Positions 1 through 12,332 of a DNA stretch of 64,000 nucleotides are shown here, piece after piece. Location of the stretch: positions 57,516-121,515 of the forward strand of contig JASANG010000573.1 of assembly GCA_030248215.1 (NCBI GenBank), in the 5' to 3' direction. This DNA comes from Enoplolaimus lenunculus (taxonomy: Eukaryota; Nematoda; Enoplea; Enoplida; Thoracostomopsidae). The number at the start of each line of letters is the position of its first letter. The first letter of the stretch is position 1. A program made the position numbers and the translations under genes. The notes under the pieces are model-generated. The model was not told the DNA's origin. It saw only the letters and a program-made list of their open reading frames with translations, and did no database searches.

Positions 1-920
1 GTGTTTTAAGCCCTGGTTGCGTACGTTGCACTCGAGTGGTCCCGGGACAGTGGGACGGCCCTCAGCGCGGACCTGTAACCACAGGTGGCCAGGTTAGGCT
101 AAGCGCCTTACCGTAATTTTGGTTTTTCCTAGATTTTCAGCCTTGCTTACGAGTTCTCGAAACCCCTTGAATTATGTCCTAAAACTTTTTTAGCCCCGCC
201 TACCAAGGTGATCTAGCTATGGGAATGCATCAGCGTAACATGGGCCGTTAATATTCACAAAGGATTTAACATAGGTAAATTCAATAAATTCAACTTCTAG
301 CAATAATATCATTAAAATGCTTGTCATTTTAGTAATTTCATATCGTATTTTGTTGATTGGTAGACAGCATTTTTTTCTTTGCGACTTGGGATTACAGCGG
401 AACAGCTGCGGAGTGCAACAGCGGACCGATCTTCCTTTTCAAGTTATTTAAGTTCAGTGGCTACGTTTTGACTGCCCATTAAAGTATAATTCAACCACAG
501 CCTCTAGATTTTTAAAAACCTACAAGCCGAAATATTTCGACCTTCCTTAAAGCTACTCACAATTTGAGTTTCTACAAGTTTTGTCAAATGCCTTGTGTAT
601 CTCAATAATATTACTCGTCAAAAATTGTGATGATAGCGAACGAGTTAAATTCAGTTTCGACAAAGATTACTACAGTACTTTTTACCGAAGAGCAAGTAAA
701 TTTATGACCACAGACACAACGTGGCGATATTTCAGCTTGCAGTCGTGCGATTAATCGTCATGAAAAGTTTTAAGTAAATTTATAACGCAAACAAACCAGA
801 AAATAAGTTGTTTAACAATTTGGGTTATGTGTACACATGAACCGGTAGTCTCAAATAGCTTTAGCACCTCTTCCCACTCAATCAGGTGGCAAAATTTCCA
901 CTATCTTCTAAACTAACGAA
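1..920. other. Non-coding stretch with one old repeat end
   Basis: I see no supported gene here. The segment at about 150-226 resembles the right half of the short inverted-repeat element at 4,017-4,171: both share a run ending in AAGGTGANCTNGCTA. It is therefore probably a decayed copy of that element. The rest shows no exon with good splice ends and no tandem structure. Confidence 0.5.
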
Positions 921-1362
921 TCATTGACCCGAATAAGAGAGTATGGGGTAATAAGAGGGGGTCCCCATTTTGAGACCCAATCAATAGAACTCCGTATCGC
1001 TAATAAAAGTCCGTAAGTGGATAGAGTCCCTAAACCCTAATTAAAGTCCACAAATATCACTTATCCCTAATTGTAGCGCATAAATGACTCCAGGACTACA
1101 TACTTTGAGTTCGAAACTTCAAAGCGTACTTTGAAAGCACATTCCTAAGTATAACCTTGCACGATCGCTCAAGCTATTGACACACAACAAACAAACAAAC
1201 AAACGTTTAATTCAATGGATAGTTGCAGTGCGGGATATATCAGTAACGAACGGTGGCGGAGCGTGGGTTAAAAATAAATAAGCCCATAACCGAATAACAG
1301 GGATACCCTCTGGAGATGCCAAATAAATATCAGTCCCCCTCTTATTCGGGTCACTACAGTAC
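921..1362 (-). mobile_element. MITE family A, copy 1
   Basis: A roughly 440-bp non-coding repeat whose ends are inverted copies of a sequence like TACTGTAGTGACCCGAATAAG. The interior matches the copies at 4,450-4,899 and 43,841-44,572 in reverse orientation, sharing segments with ATATATCAGTAACGAA, CGTTTAATTCAA and GTCCGTAAGTGGATAGAG. It has no coding capacity. The TA next to the ends would fit a Tc1/mariner-type insertion, but that is inference. Confidence 0.75.
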
Positions 1363-1368
1363 ACACAG

Positions 1369-1549
1369 TGGTCCATTTAATGATCAGGGACGGAACGCTT
1401 TTCTGCGGGACTATAACAGTGTAAGCTTAATAAGCATGGGATTAATTTTTGCTTGGGCTTAGGCATAAGCTCATTCTTACACGTAGGTTTTGGCTTAACC
1501 TTAGGAATATGGTTATACTACTGTTACGGCCCTGTTCCATTCATAAGCC
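1369..1549 (+). mobile_element. AAGCCT-core interspersed repeat, copy a
   Basis: A roughly 180-bp repeat that opens with a GGTCCATTTAATGATCAGGG-like end and closes with CCCTGTTCCATTCATAAGCC, the imperfect inverse of its start. The middle is rich in GCTTAGG/AAGCCT hexamers. Related copies lie at 5,119-5,272, 7,997-8,194, 12,131-12,332, 18,055-18,385 and 45,533-45,724. It directly abuts MITE family A copy 1. Non-coding. Confidence 0.65.
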
Positions 1550-2489
1550 AGCACATACAGCTTCGATTCCAGTTTTGATCGGCAGGTGCTTAATGATAAC
1601 AAAAATATAAACATAAAACTATCAAATGATATACATGTGGGATGTAGCTCACACCGAGTCAACTTTATGGATTCGTCTGGTTTCGATTTGAATTTAAACT
1701 AAACCAACTACAATTTTAAGACACACTTACCAATTATATTTAACAATTATCCAATAATTTCTTCCGTTCTGTTCAGCTTGTAGATTATTTGCGCTTAAAC
1801 GCTACTATTATCCAAATGATAATTTTGCTTTATTGTTGCTATAAACACCATTCTTATTTGTCAAAAACACTGTCGCGGTTTTTTCTTAATATTCGGTAGA
1901 GACATAGGCTTATTCTCAAATAACTATGCCAACTATCATCAGTTCGTTATAAATTTTCAAACTCACAAACTATTGAATTTGTTGAACTCAAAATTGATAC
2001 AGGAGTACAGCGTATTAATTGCGAGAAATGTACTGAATTTTGAGCCTCAACGGTTCCTGGTTCGAAAGTTATAATACCTAACACCAAACTGGTAATAGGT
2101 GGTACGCCCATTTGAGAATACGGCCCTAGACTTGGACTTCAGCTTAAGATGGTTTTGTGTTATGTTGTTATGTAGAATGTAGGAGTAACTGAAAAATTAT
2201 AACGTAGTTATTGCTCAGAATCTAATAAACAGCGGGTTCACAATTCATTGGGTTTCAAATATGTTTTCGAGTTTTTTTTGTTAACTCGGTGAATTTTGAA
2301 GCCAACAAATTTTGACAATTATGTTTCGATAGTTTATTTCATGAAACGGTACAGCTTTTCGCAGTTAACTTAACGTCCACGCTAAAACTTTGGGTTCCAA
2401 CAGCTCTGAGTTCTCCGCTCAAAAACTACGGTTATGGGTGCGTCAGCCCATGTACAGAACTGTCTCGCAAAATCTGCTGTTATTATCCG
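1550..2489. other. Stretch with nothing recognised
   Basis: I read this stretch on both strands and see no exon-like open frame with splice ends, no RNA gene and no clear repeat. It is AT-rich, like the rest of the intergenic DNA. Confidence 0.4.
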
Positions 2490-3665
2490 CGGGGTTTTAG
2501 GCATATGGAGATATTGAGAAATTGAAATATGGGCAAATTGTGGCATTATTTCGAAAATTGGAATTTTGGGAAATCTGGAAATTGAAATTTTATCGGGAAA
2601 CTGCAATTTTTTGTGCGCATTTTTTCCCTCCGCTTAGTGATTTAGGGAAATTAAGATTTTGAAAAATTGGGATATTACACGATCGAACATTACACGGGAA
2701 ATTGATATTCTACCATAAAACTGCAATTTTGTTTTCTGACAACAGAATTGAGACGTGAAATAGTCACCTGGTTTTCTGAACTTTGAGGAAAAATGGCGGA
2801 TGCACCGAAATTTTTAAAATTTTGGATGAATTTCGTAATTTTTATTTTATTTCACACAATAGCAGCATAACTGTAACAAAAATTTCGAGATATATACGTT
2901 GTTCATAGCTAAGGTTGATCGTAAAACTAACCAAACTTTGGTATTTCTTTAACAGGAACGGAAATGGATACCGATTTTTACCGGAAACAAAAACGGATAT
3001 CAGGTTACACCCTGGATATTACGCGGAACATTGGGATGATGGAAAATTGGGGTATTATCCAAGAAATTGACATTTTGAAAAATTGGGATATTACCAAGGA
3101 AATGGGAATTTCGTGAAATCGGAACGCGGGAAATTGGGATTTTGAGAAATTCGGATATTTTCTCTCGGGATCTCTGGAAATCGGGATATTACTGAGAAAC
3201 TGTAATTTTGAAAAATTGGGATATTACCTATGAACATAGACCTAAGCCTAGACCTAAACCTATGAAATTGCGAATTTGGGAGCAACTCTTTTCGCTCGTA
3301 TTTTGGAAAATTGGGATAGTACCCGGGAAATTGGTATTTTGGCAAATTGGAATATTACCCGGTGAATAGGAATTTGGGAAGTTCGGATATTGCCCTGAAA
3401 TTGGTATTTTGGGAAATTGGGATACTATCCGAGAAATTAACAGGAAATTGGTATTTTGGAAATTGTGATATAACCCGGGAAATGGGATTTTAGAAAATTG
3501 GGATAGTACCCGGGAAATTGGTATTTTGGGAAATTGGGACATTACCCGTGAAATGATATTTTGAAAAATTGGGATGGTATCCGGGAAATTGGTATCTTGG
3601 AAAGTCGGGATATTAACCGGAAAATTGGGATTTTGGAAAATTGAGATATTACCCAGGCAAATGGG
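2490..3665. repeat. Degenerate about 36-bp minisatellite
   Basis: Imperfect tandem units of the form GGGAAATTGGNATTTTGG followed by a GGATATTACCC-like half repeat across two blocks, about 2,490-2,720 and 3,000-3,665, with a less repetitive spacer. On the minus strand this gives long open frames full of FPKIPISR-like and PNFQNTNF-like peptides. Those frames follow from a period divisible by three and do not point to a gene. The copies are considerably diverged, so the array is not recent. Confidence 0.75.
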
Positions 3666-4016
3666 AAGGCCCTTTCCTATACATTACAAGGAGCGTCTTC
3701 CACTTGCGTTCAGCATATCATTGTCCGTGAAAAATAATTATATATTATAAGCCCTGGACCAACCTAACACAATTGAACCTGGGATTTATTTCATATTGCT
3801 ATATAATTTCTGTGACAAAAATTTGCAAGTTCCACAATCATACGCAAGAGCTCACGATCTAAACATACATTGTGTATCAAGAGGCATCTCTAATTTTGAT
3901 CTATGAGATAATTTTGCCTCCAGGATTGATTTACAAGTCATGATCCGTTTCAAAGGAGGGTGTTCGAGAGGTTGACGTTTGAAAACCGAAAAATAAACCC
4001 GGCAGTCGACTCGGAT

Positions 4017-4171
4017 CCGTAGCCAAGGGGGGCGGCCAGGGAGAGCTGAGCCCCTTGGAAAAAACCTAGCCCTCCTATAAAACTTTCAACTTTACTTGCA
4101 AGTCATTAAAAACCCTTGAATGTCCCTCCTGAAAAATTCTTAGCCCCCCTAGCAAGGTGAGCTGGCTACGG
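4017..4171. mobile_element. Short MITE with CCGTAGCCA ends
   Basis: A 155-bp element whose left end CCGTAGCCAAGG and right end CTGGCTACGG are inverted copies. Inside are C-rich runs such as TTAGCCCCCCTAGCAAGG and no open frame. A decayed relative lies at 150-226. I see no convincing target duplication. Confidence 0.55.
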
Positions 4172-4449
4172 GCCAGAGTCGACTGTCAACAAATTGCTAC
4201 TGTTTTTTTCGACGTCTAATGCATTGGAATATAAAGCACCCGTTAGCCAAATCAAATTTCATAAATAAAAGTTGTTGGAAACGAAAACGAAAATCATAGA
4301 ATTTATTCTGTTATTGCAACGTTAAAACTTTCCTCTGATATCAAAGATTGACGTCGTGTGTAAATATCGGCAAATTTTAATAATATTTTGCTGTTCACAG
4401 TCCAGATTTTATGAATGTGTCGCAAACTGGTTTTGTCGGAAAAATTATA

Positions 4450-4899
4450 TACTGTAGTGACCCGAATAAGAGAGGGGGACTGATATTTATTTCGCCTCTC
4501 CAGAGGAACCCCCCTTGTTATTCGGTTACGGACTGTTATTTATTTTTAACCCACCCTCCGCCGCCCTTCGTTACTGATATATATCCGGTACTGCAATTAT
4601 CCGCTGAAACGTTTATTTGTCTTGTGTCAATAGTTTGAGCGATCATGCAAGGTTATACTCAGGAATTTACTTTCAAAATTTAAGCACGCTTTAAAGTTTC
4701 GAACTCAAATTATTTGGTCATGGAGTTATTTATACGCTACAGTTAGGGTTATTTGACATGTATGGACTCTAATTAAGGTTTAGGGACCCTATCCCCTTAC
4801 GGACTCTTATTAGGGATACGGACTCCCTTTGGTTCGGACTCAAAATGGGAACCCCCCTCCTTATTATCCCTACCCCCTCTAATTCGGATCAACACAGTA
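4450..4899 (+). mobile_element. MITE family A, copy 2 (best preserved)
   Basis: The clearest full-length copy of the family. It starts TACTGTAGTGACCCGAATAA and ends with the inverse TTCGGATCAACACAGTA. It is about 450 bp with no coding capacity; the short open frame across it is incidental. Other copies are at 921-1,362, 16,782-17,013 (5'-truncated), 26,865-27,224 (very decayed) and 43,841-44,572. Confidence 0.8.
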
Positions 4900-5118
4900 T
4901 CTGACTAGTCAAGTATTTTAGTGATTTTGGAATAATCTTTAGTCCAGCTCGGATATGAAACTTAAATTTTTCAGCATTTCACAACTGGACACTAGTGATC
5001 GAAATACACAAAGCGCTAGAAAACATGGCTGTCGAACACTTCCCTCCCAACATTTGAAGTTAGGTTTGGGCTCTGGCTTACACTTTGGTTCATGATAAGG
5101 CTAATCTATGCTTGGGTC

Positions 5119-5272
5119 GGCCCATGTAACGATCAGTGGGCGCAGCGTTTTCCGTCGGACAAGAATAGAATAAGCTTAAGCTTTAGATTAGTTTTTTTGC
5201 TTCGCTTAGGTTTAGGCTTAGGCTTAAGAAAAGGCTTATAACACTGCTCCTCACCTGTTCTTTACATTGGCC
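5119..5272 (+). mobile_element. AAGCCT-core interspersed repeat, copy b
   Basis: Starts GGCCCATGTAACGATCAGTG and ends CACCTGTTCTTTACATTGGC, which are imperfect inverted copies. Between them lies a GCTTAGGTTTAGGCTTAGG core. It belongs to the same family as 1,369-1,549 and 45,533-45,724. Non-coding. Confidence 0.7.
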
Positions 5273-6833
5273 CTTGGGTGAATGCCTTTGGCTAAGCCTT
5301 TGTCTAAATCTAAACGTGAACGTTAAACCTAAAAGTGTTGATGGATTGTATTTGCTAGTCATAAATGCGAATTTATTTGACATTTAGCAATCAGTGTACA
5401 AGAGGCAAAATTTAGTTTTCCCTGAAACGTTACATAAAAATCTATGTGACCGCGTTGAGGAATGACGTATTTTTCTGAGGGTTCCCAACCAAAGTTTAAG
5501 GAAGTAAGACCCTCCAGTTTCCAATGTCCCTGCCCATGGCCGGCCGAGGGCAATTATGTTGACAATCGGTAGAAAGGGGCAGCAACTGATCCAAAAACGA
5601 GAAGGCCACATACGCTAGAGCGCGATAGATATTGGTGGAATAAACCTCGCGAGCGAAGCTTGCTAGAAGCCAAATACCATTTTAATAATTTGTAAGGTAG
5701 GGACCGCACTATTTTTTTTCATAAATTTTCCATTCAATTTTATGCGAAATGTTATGACCTCAAAAATGGCAGTGGCATGCCTGCCACCGCTGATGGGCCA
5801 GTAACTGGGAGCGTTAAATTAACATGTGCAATTAGGCTGCGTAAAGTTTGTCCTAGCGAACCAAAAACGCCTAAGTATTTGTCTAAGGTTTTGCCTAGAC
5901 CTGATCCTAAGCTCCTTCACCATGCATGTAGCAATTAAAGTGTGCAAAATCCCGAAAACTTCTCACAAGATGATGAATAGCTGTACTGGCTTTCGGTAAG
6001 TCTTGACCTAAATGTGGAAAAGTGCTGCACACGGGGAAGTCGCGCACTTTCACAGTATGCAGAACAAGTCCGTTTTCAAGACACCATACTAGGAGTGGGA
6101 GCTAAAAATTTTCAAGAAAGGTATAACAGGGTTCAAAATTTTTTGAAGGGTAACCGGGCTCGCTGCAAAACAACCTGCCTGCAAAACAACCTGCAGGGAT
6201 CAGACTGAAAAAGTAAGCGGCTAAATACAGGAAACGAAACTGGATTGTGATGAAAGTACGAAATGAAACTATCTGGTAAACACTGGTTATCGACTAGGCA
6301 CCTTGCTGGGGATTATACTAGGGGTATATTACCACCCCCTCCCGAAATTCCGGAAAAATCGATAAATCATAGACTCATAGGTAAAACAGCATTTATTACG
6401 TCCCGATACAGATTACTGTTCGGAAAGTATATTATAACAAACTATGAAAGGATGCGCAATAAATTTTGCAGGTAAATATTTGCATATTCGTGTGCTTAAA
6501 ACATCAAAATTTTGGAAGGTACGGCTCTATACCGTATGAATTATAATACCTTTCACATAATATTCTTGAACTTGGGACATCGAAGATAAACGACATCACC
6601 AGCTAGAAAGTACGTAATATTTTATCTTGGCATGGCAAGAGTCAATGTCATATTTGAGCGGCACCAGAGCTTGCATATATACAGGGTTTTTTAATTTTGG
6701 ACGGCTCTTTAGCTTAGGTTTAGTGTTATATTTAGCCTAAGGCCTATGCTCAAGTTTAAGCATTTATCAAAAATGTTTTGTAATGTAAAGCGTATAAAAG
6801 CCCTTTTGACTCCGACAGAATCCTACACTGCAA
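5273..6833. other. Non-coding stretch with a minor repeat relic
   Basis: No supported gene. The block at about 5,555-5,700 (CGAGAAGGC followed by GCGAGCGAAGC and CATTTTAATAATTTG) recurs in altered form at about 46,210-46,335 and about 48,640-48,745, so it is a low-copy interspersed repeat. Short open frames at 6,014-6,475 lack splice context or family resemblance. Confidence 0.4.
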
Positions 6834-7025
6834 AAATGGTGAGTCAAATTGACTCTTTCCGAAATCGGCTTTTCCTGACTACACAGCCTGAGTCAAATTC
6901 GACTCCGCCAGAGTCAAATTGAGTCGAAATTGATTCAGGCGGAGTCGAGTTTTGACTCAGTTTGTGTAGTCAGGAAAAGCCTATTTCGGAGAGAGTCAAT
7001 TTGACTCACCGTTTTTTGCAGTGTA
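6834..7025. mobile_element. Palindromic MITE with TACACTGCAAAAA ends
   Basis: About 192 bp that fold into a near-perfect hairpin. The left arm starts TACACTGCAAAAATGG and the right arm ends with its inverse. The arms are about 60 bp and include TTGACTC/GAGTCAA blocks and CCTGACTACACA. A terminal TA followed by CACTGCAAAAA would fit a TA-targeting superfamily. No coding capacity. Confidence 0.8.
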
Positions 7026-7996
7026 CACCTACGCCAAAAGATGTCACGTGCCCTAATCCTGAGCTTAATAGTCATAAGTCTAAGCCTTATGAGCAACAAA
7101 TTGTCAAGGATTCGGATCGCAAGTTGTCGCTGAACAATTTGATATGCAATGCTTGATCGGGGAGATCACAGTTTAGTAGAAGCGAGGAAAAGGCTGAAAG
7201 AAGAACAGTAATTATTTCACAAACTGTTACTGTGTACATTGCGTGCGATATATCATTTCCAAATTCAGAAACGAATGTCTCAGTGTCCTGTCACGGCTGC
7301 GGCAGCAAACGGCTCCGGCAGCAAATTAATTCCCGCGGCACAGGGCCAAGGTATAAAACAGAGCCGTTGTGTAAACATAATTCCTAAGCCTAAGCATAGA
7401 CGAAGCTTCTAACTGAGCCTAAGCTTAAACAAAGAACAGCCTAAAGCTGAAGCTTACTCTATTGTATTCCTGTTAGAAATACTACTTTAAATCCAAAATT
7501 ACAAGATTTTTTCGCAATTTCTTTCAACAATTATTGTCATTTTCATTTGACGATTTTGTGGTGTTAACAGAACAAAAACAAACTTTGACAACGCAATTGT
7601 TACACCAATAATATTACATGAATCTACATTAGATACAAACAGGGTACGACCAGATATTAATTCACTTGATTATGGATCCGGAGCCGGATATTGAATATTT
7701 TACTCCAACCGGATATTAACCGGTATAGTATGTAAATATGAGTTCTGTTAAAAGCAATTGAGCCGCGCATAAGTATATGTTTAGTAAATTAAAATTAATT
7801 GCTAGCTTGGATCCATTTTAGTTACTGAAAACTTAACAGTTTTACTTGACCACAAAGGTAATCGCTGCAAGATGCTGAATATGCCCGCTTTTCAAAAATA
7901 GTTCTATGGTATTCGGGACCACAACCGTGAATATCCGGTTGCAACCTTCTGTGTTCCGTCATTTGGTAAGCGTTATCAACTGTTAGGACAGCCACC

Positions 7997-8194
7997 CCGT
8001 GTAAAGATCAGAGGCGGAACGTTTTTGTGTGACTAGAATAGAATAAGCTTAAGCTTAAGACTAATCTTTTGCTTGGCTTAGGCTTACGCTTAAGCTTAGG
8101 CTTGGGAATAAACTCATTCTTACGCTTAGGCTTTGGCTTTGACTTAGGAATAAGCTTTTATAATACTGTTCCGCCCCTGTTATTTACATTGGCC
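7997..8194 (+). mobile_element. AAGCCT-core interspersed repeat, copy c
   Basis: A roughly 200-bp copy that begins with CCGTGTAAAGATCAG and GGCGGAACG and ends CCCCTGTTATTTACATTGGC. Several GCTTAGGCTT hexamers lie in the centre. The paired ends and length match the copy at 45,533-45,724. Confidence 0.75.
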
Positions 8195-9221
8195 GCACAG
8201 CCTTAGTCGAAAAAGGCACTTTTTGCGGAACAGTTTCTGAAATATTGGTTAAATTAATACATTGGCAGCGTTGTTTTACTATTGTTCAGTTCCACTTTCT
8301 CCCGCGCTACAGTACAACTGAATTATATGATGGCCAGCTTTAGACTAATTTTTTCGTTAGGCTAAAAATATTCATTTTCCATTTCCGTTATTTTGGTTAC
8401 TATCTGTTAGTATCCGTTATTTTAAATGATATATATATTTATTTTTGGTGTGTATGTTTTTGCAGTTTGCCTATACTTTATTCATATACTAATTGCTGCC
8501 TTTCAAAAGCGTATATATGCAGTTACGCAATCAACGATGGTTACCAACCATGGCATTGAATATATTGCATTAAAATCGTGTACTAAGTTTCGTATACCCT
8601 CCATTTCCGGCCGAAATTGCTTTTATCGCACTTTAGCTATATAGCATAGTTACGTCCGAATTTCCAAAATCAAAGCAAAACAAGGCATAGGGGAGTATGT
8701 CCGTGTACTAACTTTTTTGTTCTCCTCGGTAACAAAACAACTGTATACAAGTCTTTAAATTCAGAAATGTGTAATACGACCAAGCATATATGTGCCGGGT
8801 TGAAGAGATTTACGAAAAGTTTCTGTTTGGACAAATCTTGAAAACTTGGTGGTTAATCGGCTATTGTTACAAAATATACTCGGTGTTTTCTACATTTTTC
8901 AAGGAAAGGGGATGCACCGAAATTTTTACAATTTTCGATAAATTTTGTAATTTTTTCATATCGAAATATTGCAGCATATAAGTACTTAAAAATTGCGATA
9001 TATCATGGTGCGACTGGATAACCGGTTCCAGCAAAATATCGACGTCCGGCTCTGGTATTTTAACTTTCCGAATATTTTTTAAAAATTTGAAAAATTGAAA
9101 CCATAAAACTGCCATGGAACTCAGACTGATTTATATACCTGTACATTTTTTCTAACATACACATATATACGTTTTAAATGTCTGCATGCGCCCGTGCACG
9201 TTCCTGCGATACGATCAGTGA
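8195..9221. other. Non-coding stretch, decayed repeat inside
   Basis: No supported gene. The part at about 8,905-9,065 (GATGCACCGAAATTTTTA followed by TTCGATAAATTTTGTAATTT) resembles 2,797-2,990 and looks like an old interspersed repeat carrying ACCGGTTCC and CCGGCTC boxes. The open frames in this stretch carry no recognisable domain. Confidence 0.4.
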
Positions 9222-9803
9222 TATAAGGGCGTAACAGTATTTGAGCGTATTCCAATGCCTAAACCTGAGGTTAAGCTTCAGCGTAAAAAGAAATCTAAAA
9301 CTAGGTCCACGCCTAAGCGATGATAAGAGCCTTAATCCTAAGCAGGTATGAACAGTCTTGGTTAAAAACCGAGACCCGAGACCAAGACCTTACTACCGAG
9401 ACCGGTCATGAAAAGTCTCGGTCTCGGTCAATTTTTGGTCAACACCGAAAAAACGTAAAACTTTCAAAACAAATTATTTCTATTAGGTTTTTCGTGTGTT
9501 TTTTGCGTTTTCATAGTTTTTTGTGCTTTTCAGAATATCTAACTATGAAAATGCATAGATTCACTGCGAAATTTTATTTATCTATATATAAGACACCACT
9601 TCAACAATACAGCCACACATTTATCGAATCCTCGACTTTTGGTCTCGGTTCCAAGATACCGAGAATCAAAAAACCGAGATCGGAATAATGCCAAATACCG
9701 AGATTTGCCGCGACCGAGTCTCCCATTCTATCCCTGATCCTAAGGCACCTTTATTTGAGTACTTAGGGAAAACTGGATGCGCTTGAAAGTAACATGGTCC
9801 AAA
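9222..9803 (-). mobile_element. AAGCCT-core repeat, copy d, split by a hAT MITE
   Basis: The left part (9,222-9,342) and right part (9,745-9,803) together give the usual pattern of this family in reverse orientation: GGCGTAACAGTATT, AAGCCT-like hexamers, and a terminal AAAGTAACATGGTCC. A 394-bp element with its 8-bp target duplication sits between them, so this repeat is older than that insertion. Confidence 0.65.
9343..9736. mobile_element. hAT-type MITE with perfect 8-bp target duplication
   Basis: A 394-bp element starting CAGGTATGAACAG and ending ATTCTATCCCTG, whose ends are imperfect inverted copies of a CAGGKAT terminus. It is flanked on both sides by ATCCTAAG (9,335-9,342 and 9,737-9,744). 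An 8-bp duplication with CAGG-type ends is the mark of the hAT superfamily. Subterminal GAGACCGAGACC-like runs occur near both ends. The 122-residue open frame through it has no transposase motif. Confidence 0.88.
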
Positions 9804-11577
9804 CAAATATTGCAACTAAACGCAACACAACAAAAACTGAGAATAGTGAAATAGGGTCGTTGTTAAGGTGTTAAAAATTCACCGGCGTGAGATGTTAAGC
9901 TTTGTTACGTAAAGTCTTTGGATACCTTAGGCCACTGAAGGAAGAACTGTTAGTTACGTTCTGATATTAGAATACCATCTAGTATTAGATTTGCAATAAA
10001 TATCTGGCTCCGGTCGGATATTAGACTATTCAGCTACAGATTTTCTACCAGAAACGGAAATCCGTAACACCCTGGTTGATGTATAGTTATTTGAAATTGA
10101 TTTTGTGCGAGGAATTGCTCTTGGGCAGTGTCTGGGATGCCAAAGACCCGAGTGAGAGTCGACAAATTTTGCCGGAGCCGGCAATGAATGGAGAGCAAAA
10201 TTAGGTCATAAAATGTTGAATTTGTTAATTTCAATTTCAGCAATAAGTTATAAAGTATATATTGTCAAAAACTGTTCATAATCTTTGTTTTTAACAAATC
10301 TGTGCAATTATATAACGTTTTCAAAATTGTTCCAAAGTTAGAAACAGGGGGTGACCTGATATTGAATTACACATAGTTCTACGATACCAACAAGACAATA
10401 GTTACTGATTAACGTTATTATTTCCCCTGCGGCGTTGTGTACGATGGAACGCTATGTGAGTAAATAGTCGCCAAAATTCATAAGCTTTACAGAGTACCTG
10501 CACACTATAAAAATATTTAGCGTTCGTACTTCTATGCCGTTGTTGAGATAGGATGATATTATTCAACTCATACAAGATGTTTATCACTGTCTTCGTACAC
10601 AAGAGGACTTGATATGGAAGCAGACATTACAATTGGTGCTATTCGATCTATAGCTCAAAAAATTTCTTACGAAATTAGAATAGCTATTCTTTTTTTATTT
10701 ATTGTTATGACAGTACTCCGTTTTATACTTTGGTACAATTTCTTGGCAACATTATGGTGTTGTGTTGTCGACGCCGAACGATTAACAAAATTTTCGGGTT
10801 CTACAACTGATTTGGCAAGGAACCAATAAGCATGGTTCAGTAAGGAAATGTATTCGCCTGACAGCAAATACCTACAGATTGGCGCCTACAACCGGAGCTA
10901 AAAAATTCCGTAGCCGGAAACAGAAGTAAAGAAATTTTGCCAAAGAAGAAACTGAGAGCAGAACTCGCGTTTTGAAGGTAGGCCCACCGATCCCGCTGTG
11001 CTATTTTCCTGATCTATGAACGTATTGTTTTGTAGCCTCGCATGACGGTTTTCTTAAATAATTTAGTTTACCGATAGCATGTGTTCATGAACACTACTAT
11101 GTATAGTTTTATATTCAGTAGCGTTGCGAGGAAACCTAAAATTTATGCATTGGAAATGGATTCATAATGTGTTACTTGAAATATAATACCTGAATACAAA
11201 TATTTGATTTTATGATTTTATATACTGAACAAACCGCCTATTTTGTTGGGTTGTGCTTGAAGTTTCAGCATTCGCTTTCATGTGCAATGTAGCATTCCAG
11301 CGAAAATAAAAACCAAATTATTTACGGATACTAAAATCGGATCTCGTTTTCGTGAAACGAATATTTACTCTGTGCGGTCACGTTTTCTTTATGTTTCCGG
11401 CATCTATCATACGGTTGTCTAAACACGGCCATAAGCTGGTAATATTATTCTAAATTGCCAGGCTGTAACTGAATGTCCGTTTCCGATTCCGGTTAAAAAT
11501 TGTTTGGTTCCGCTGTAGAAATACCGAAATTTCTGTATGTCCAATGCGAAACATCAACTGCGTGAAAATGTGCCATC
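9804..11577. other. Non-coding stretch
   Basis: No gene I can support. A minor relic at about 10,165-10,250 (GCCGGAGCCGGCAATG then AAATTAGGTCATAAAATG) belongs with the GGAGCCGGA family at 11,578-11,915. The two overlapping frames at 10,614-10,867 could code a hydrophobic peptide but have no splice context or family resemblance. Confidence 0.4.
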
Positions 11578-11915
11578 CAATCAACCAGGGTGCAACCGGA
11601 AGTAAAAAACCGTAGCAGGAGCCGGAAGCGGATGTCAACAAAGCTTGCCCGAGCCGGAGGTCAGGCAGGAGGTAAGGCGAAAATTAGGTATTTCAAACGA
11701 TGTTAAATTTGTAATTATAGCAAATCTCAGGAATATATTGGTAAATCGTGTAGTAGTAACTTATTTGTTACAGAATCTCGGCAATTCTTTCCTGAAAATT
11801 GCACCAAAAGTAAAAACTAATCGCGCCAAACAGAAAAATTTTGTGAAACTATGCATGTAAAATTTTACTACCGAAATTGCCGAAACCTCTGGCAAAAATT
11901 GTACCGGAGCCGAAG
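11578..11915 (+). repeat. GGAGCCGGA interspersed repeat, copy 1
   Basis: Shares a long diverged alignment with 16,310-16,640: a GCAACCGGA opening, AGCAGGAGCCGGA, GAGCCGGAGGT, a middle segment with CCTGAAAATTG, and a close of CCGAAATTGCCG and GGCAAAAATTGTACCGGAG. Both copies have the same orientation. No coding features. The class is unknown, and it may be one end of a larger transposon. Confidence 0.6.
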
Positions 11916-12130
11916 ATAACCTCTAGAGGTTTTGCAATTACCTGTATTTCGTTTGCTTTTACGAATGTCTAAAACATTCGTTGGGTTAACCAAGTGAAGT
12001 CTTTTTGGCTGCCATACTGGTTTCCGGAAAAACCAAGTGAAAAAATTTTCCAGAACCTTTTTCTTCAAGAAACGTTTAATTACGTGTTGCCATTTACAGC
12101 CGTGACACGCAGTCTTTATATAATTATAAA

Positions 12131-12332
12131 GGCCAATGTTACTTTAAGCGGCATAACAGTAGATTAAGCGTATTGCTAAGCCTAAGCCTAAGCATAAGTG
12201 TTGCAAAAAAGTGTTCCTAAGCATAATCCTAAGGCTAAGCCTAAGCCTAAGCAAAAAATGAAATCTAGAATCTAAACCTATTCATTTATAGGCTAACCAG
12301 AAACCTGGACACCCCTTAAAGTAACATGGGCC
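12131..12332 (-). mobile_element. AAGCCT-core interspersed repeat, copy e
   Basis: Begins GGCCAATGTTACTTTAAGCG and ends CCTTAAAGTAACATGGGCC, an imperfect inverted pair. The interior has runs of CTAAGCCTAAGCCTAAGC. It is in reverse orientation to copies b and c. About 200 bp. Confidence 0.75.

Noticed and set aside
2382-3542. Minus-strand frames of NFPKIPISR-like peptides as genes
   Set aside because: They are translations of a degenerate 36-bp minisatellite without any non-repeat coding part.
9320-9688. 122-residue open frame
   Set aside because: It spans the boundary of a hAT MITE and its host repeat and contains no transposase motif.
10614-10867. Overlapping hydrophobic open frames on both strands
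   Set aside because: No splice context, no family resemblance, and a length expected by chance in AT-rich DNA.
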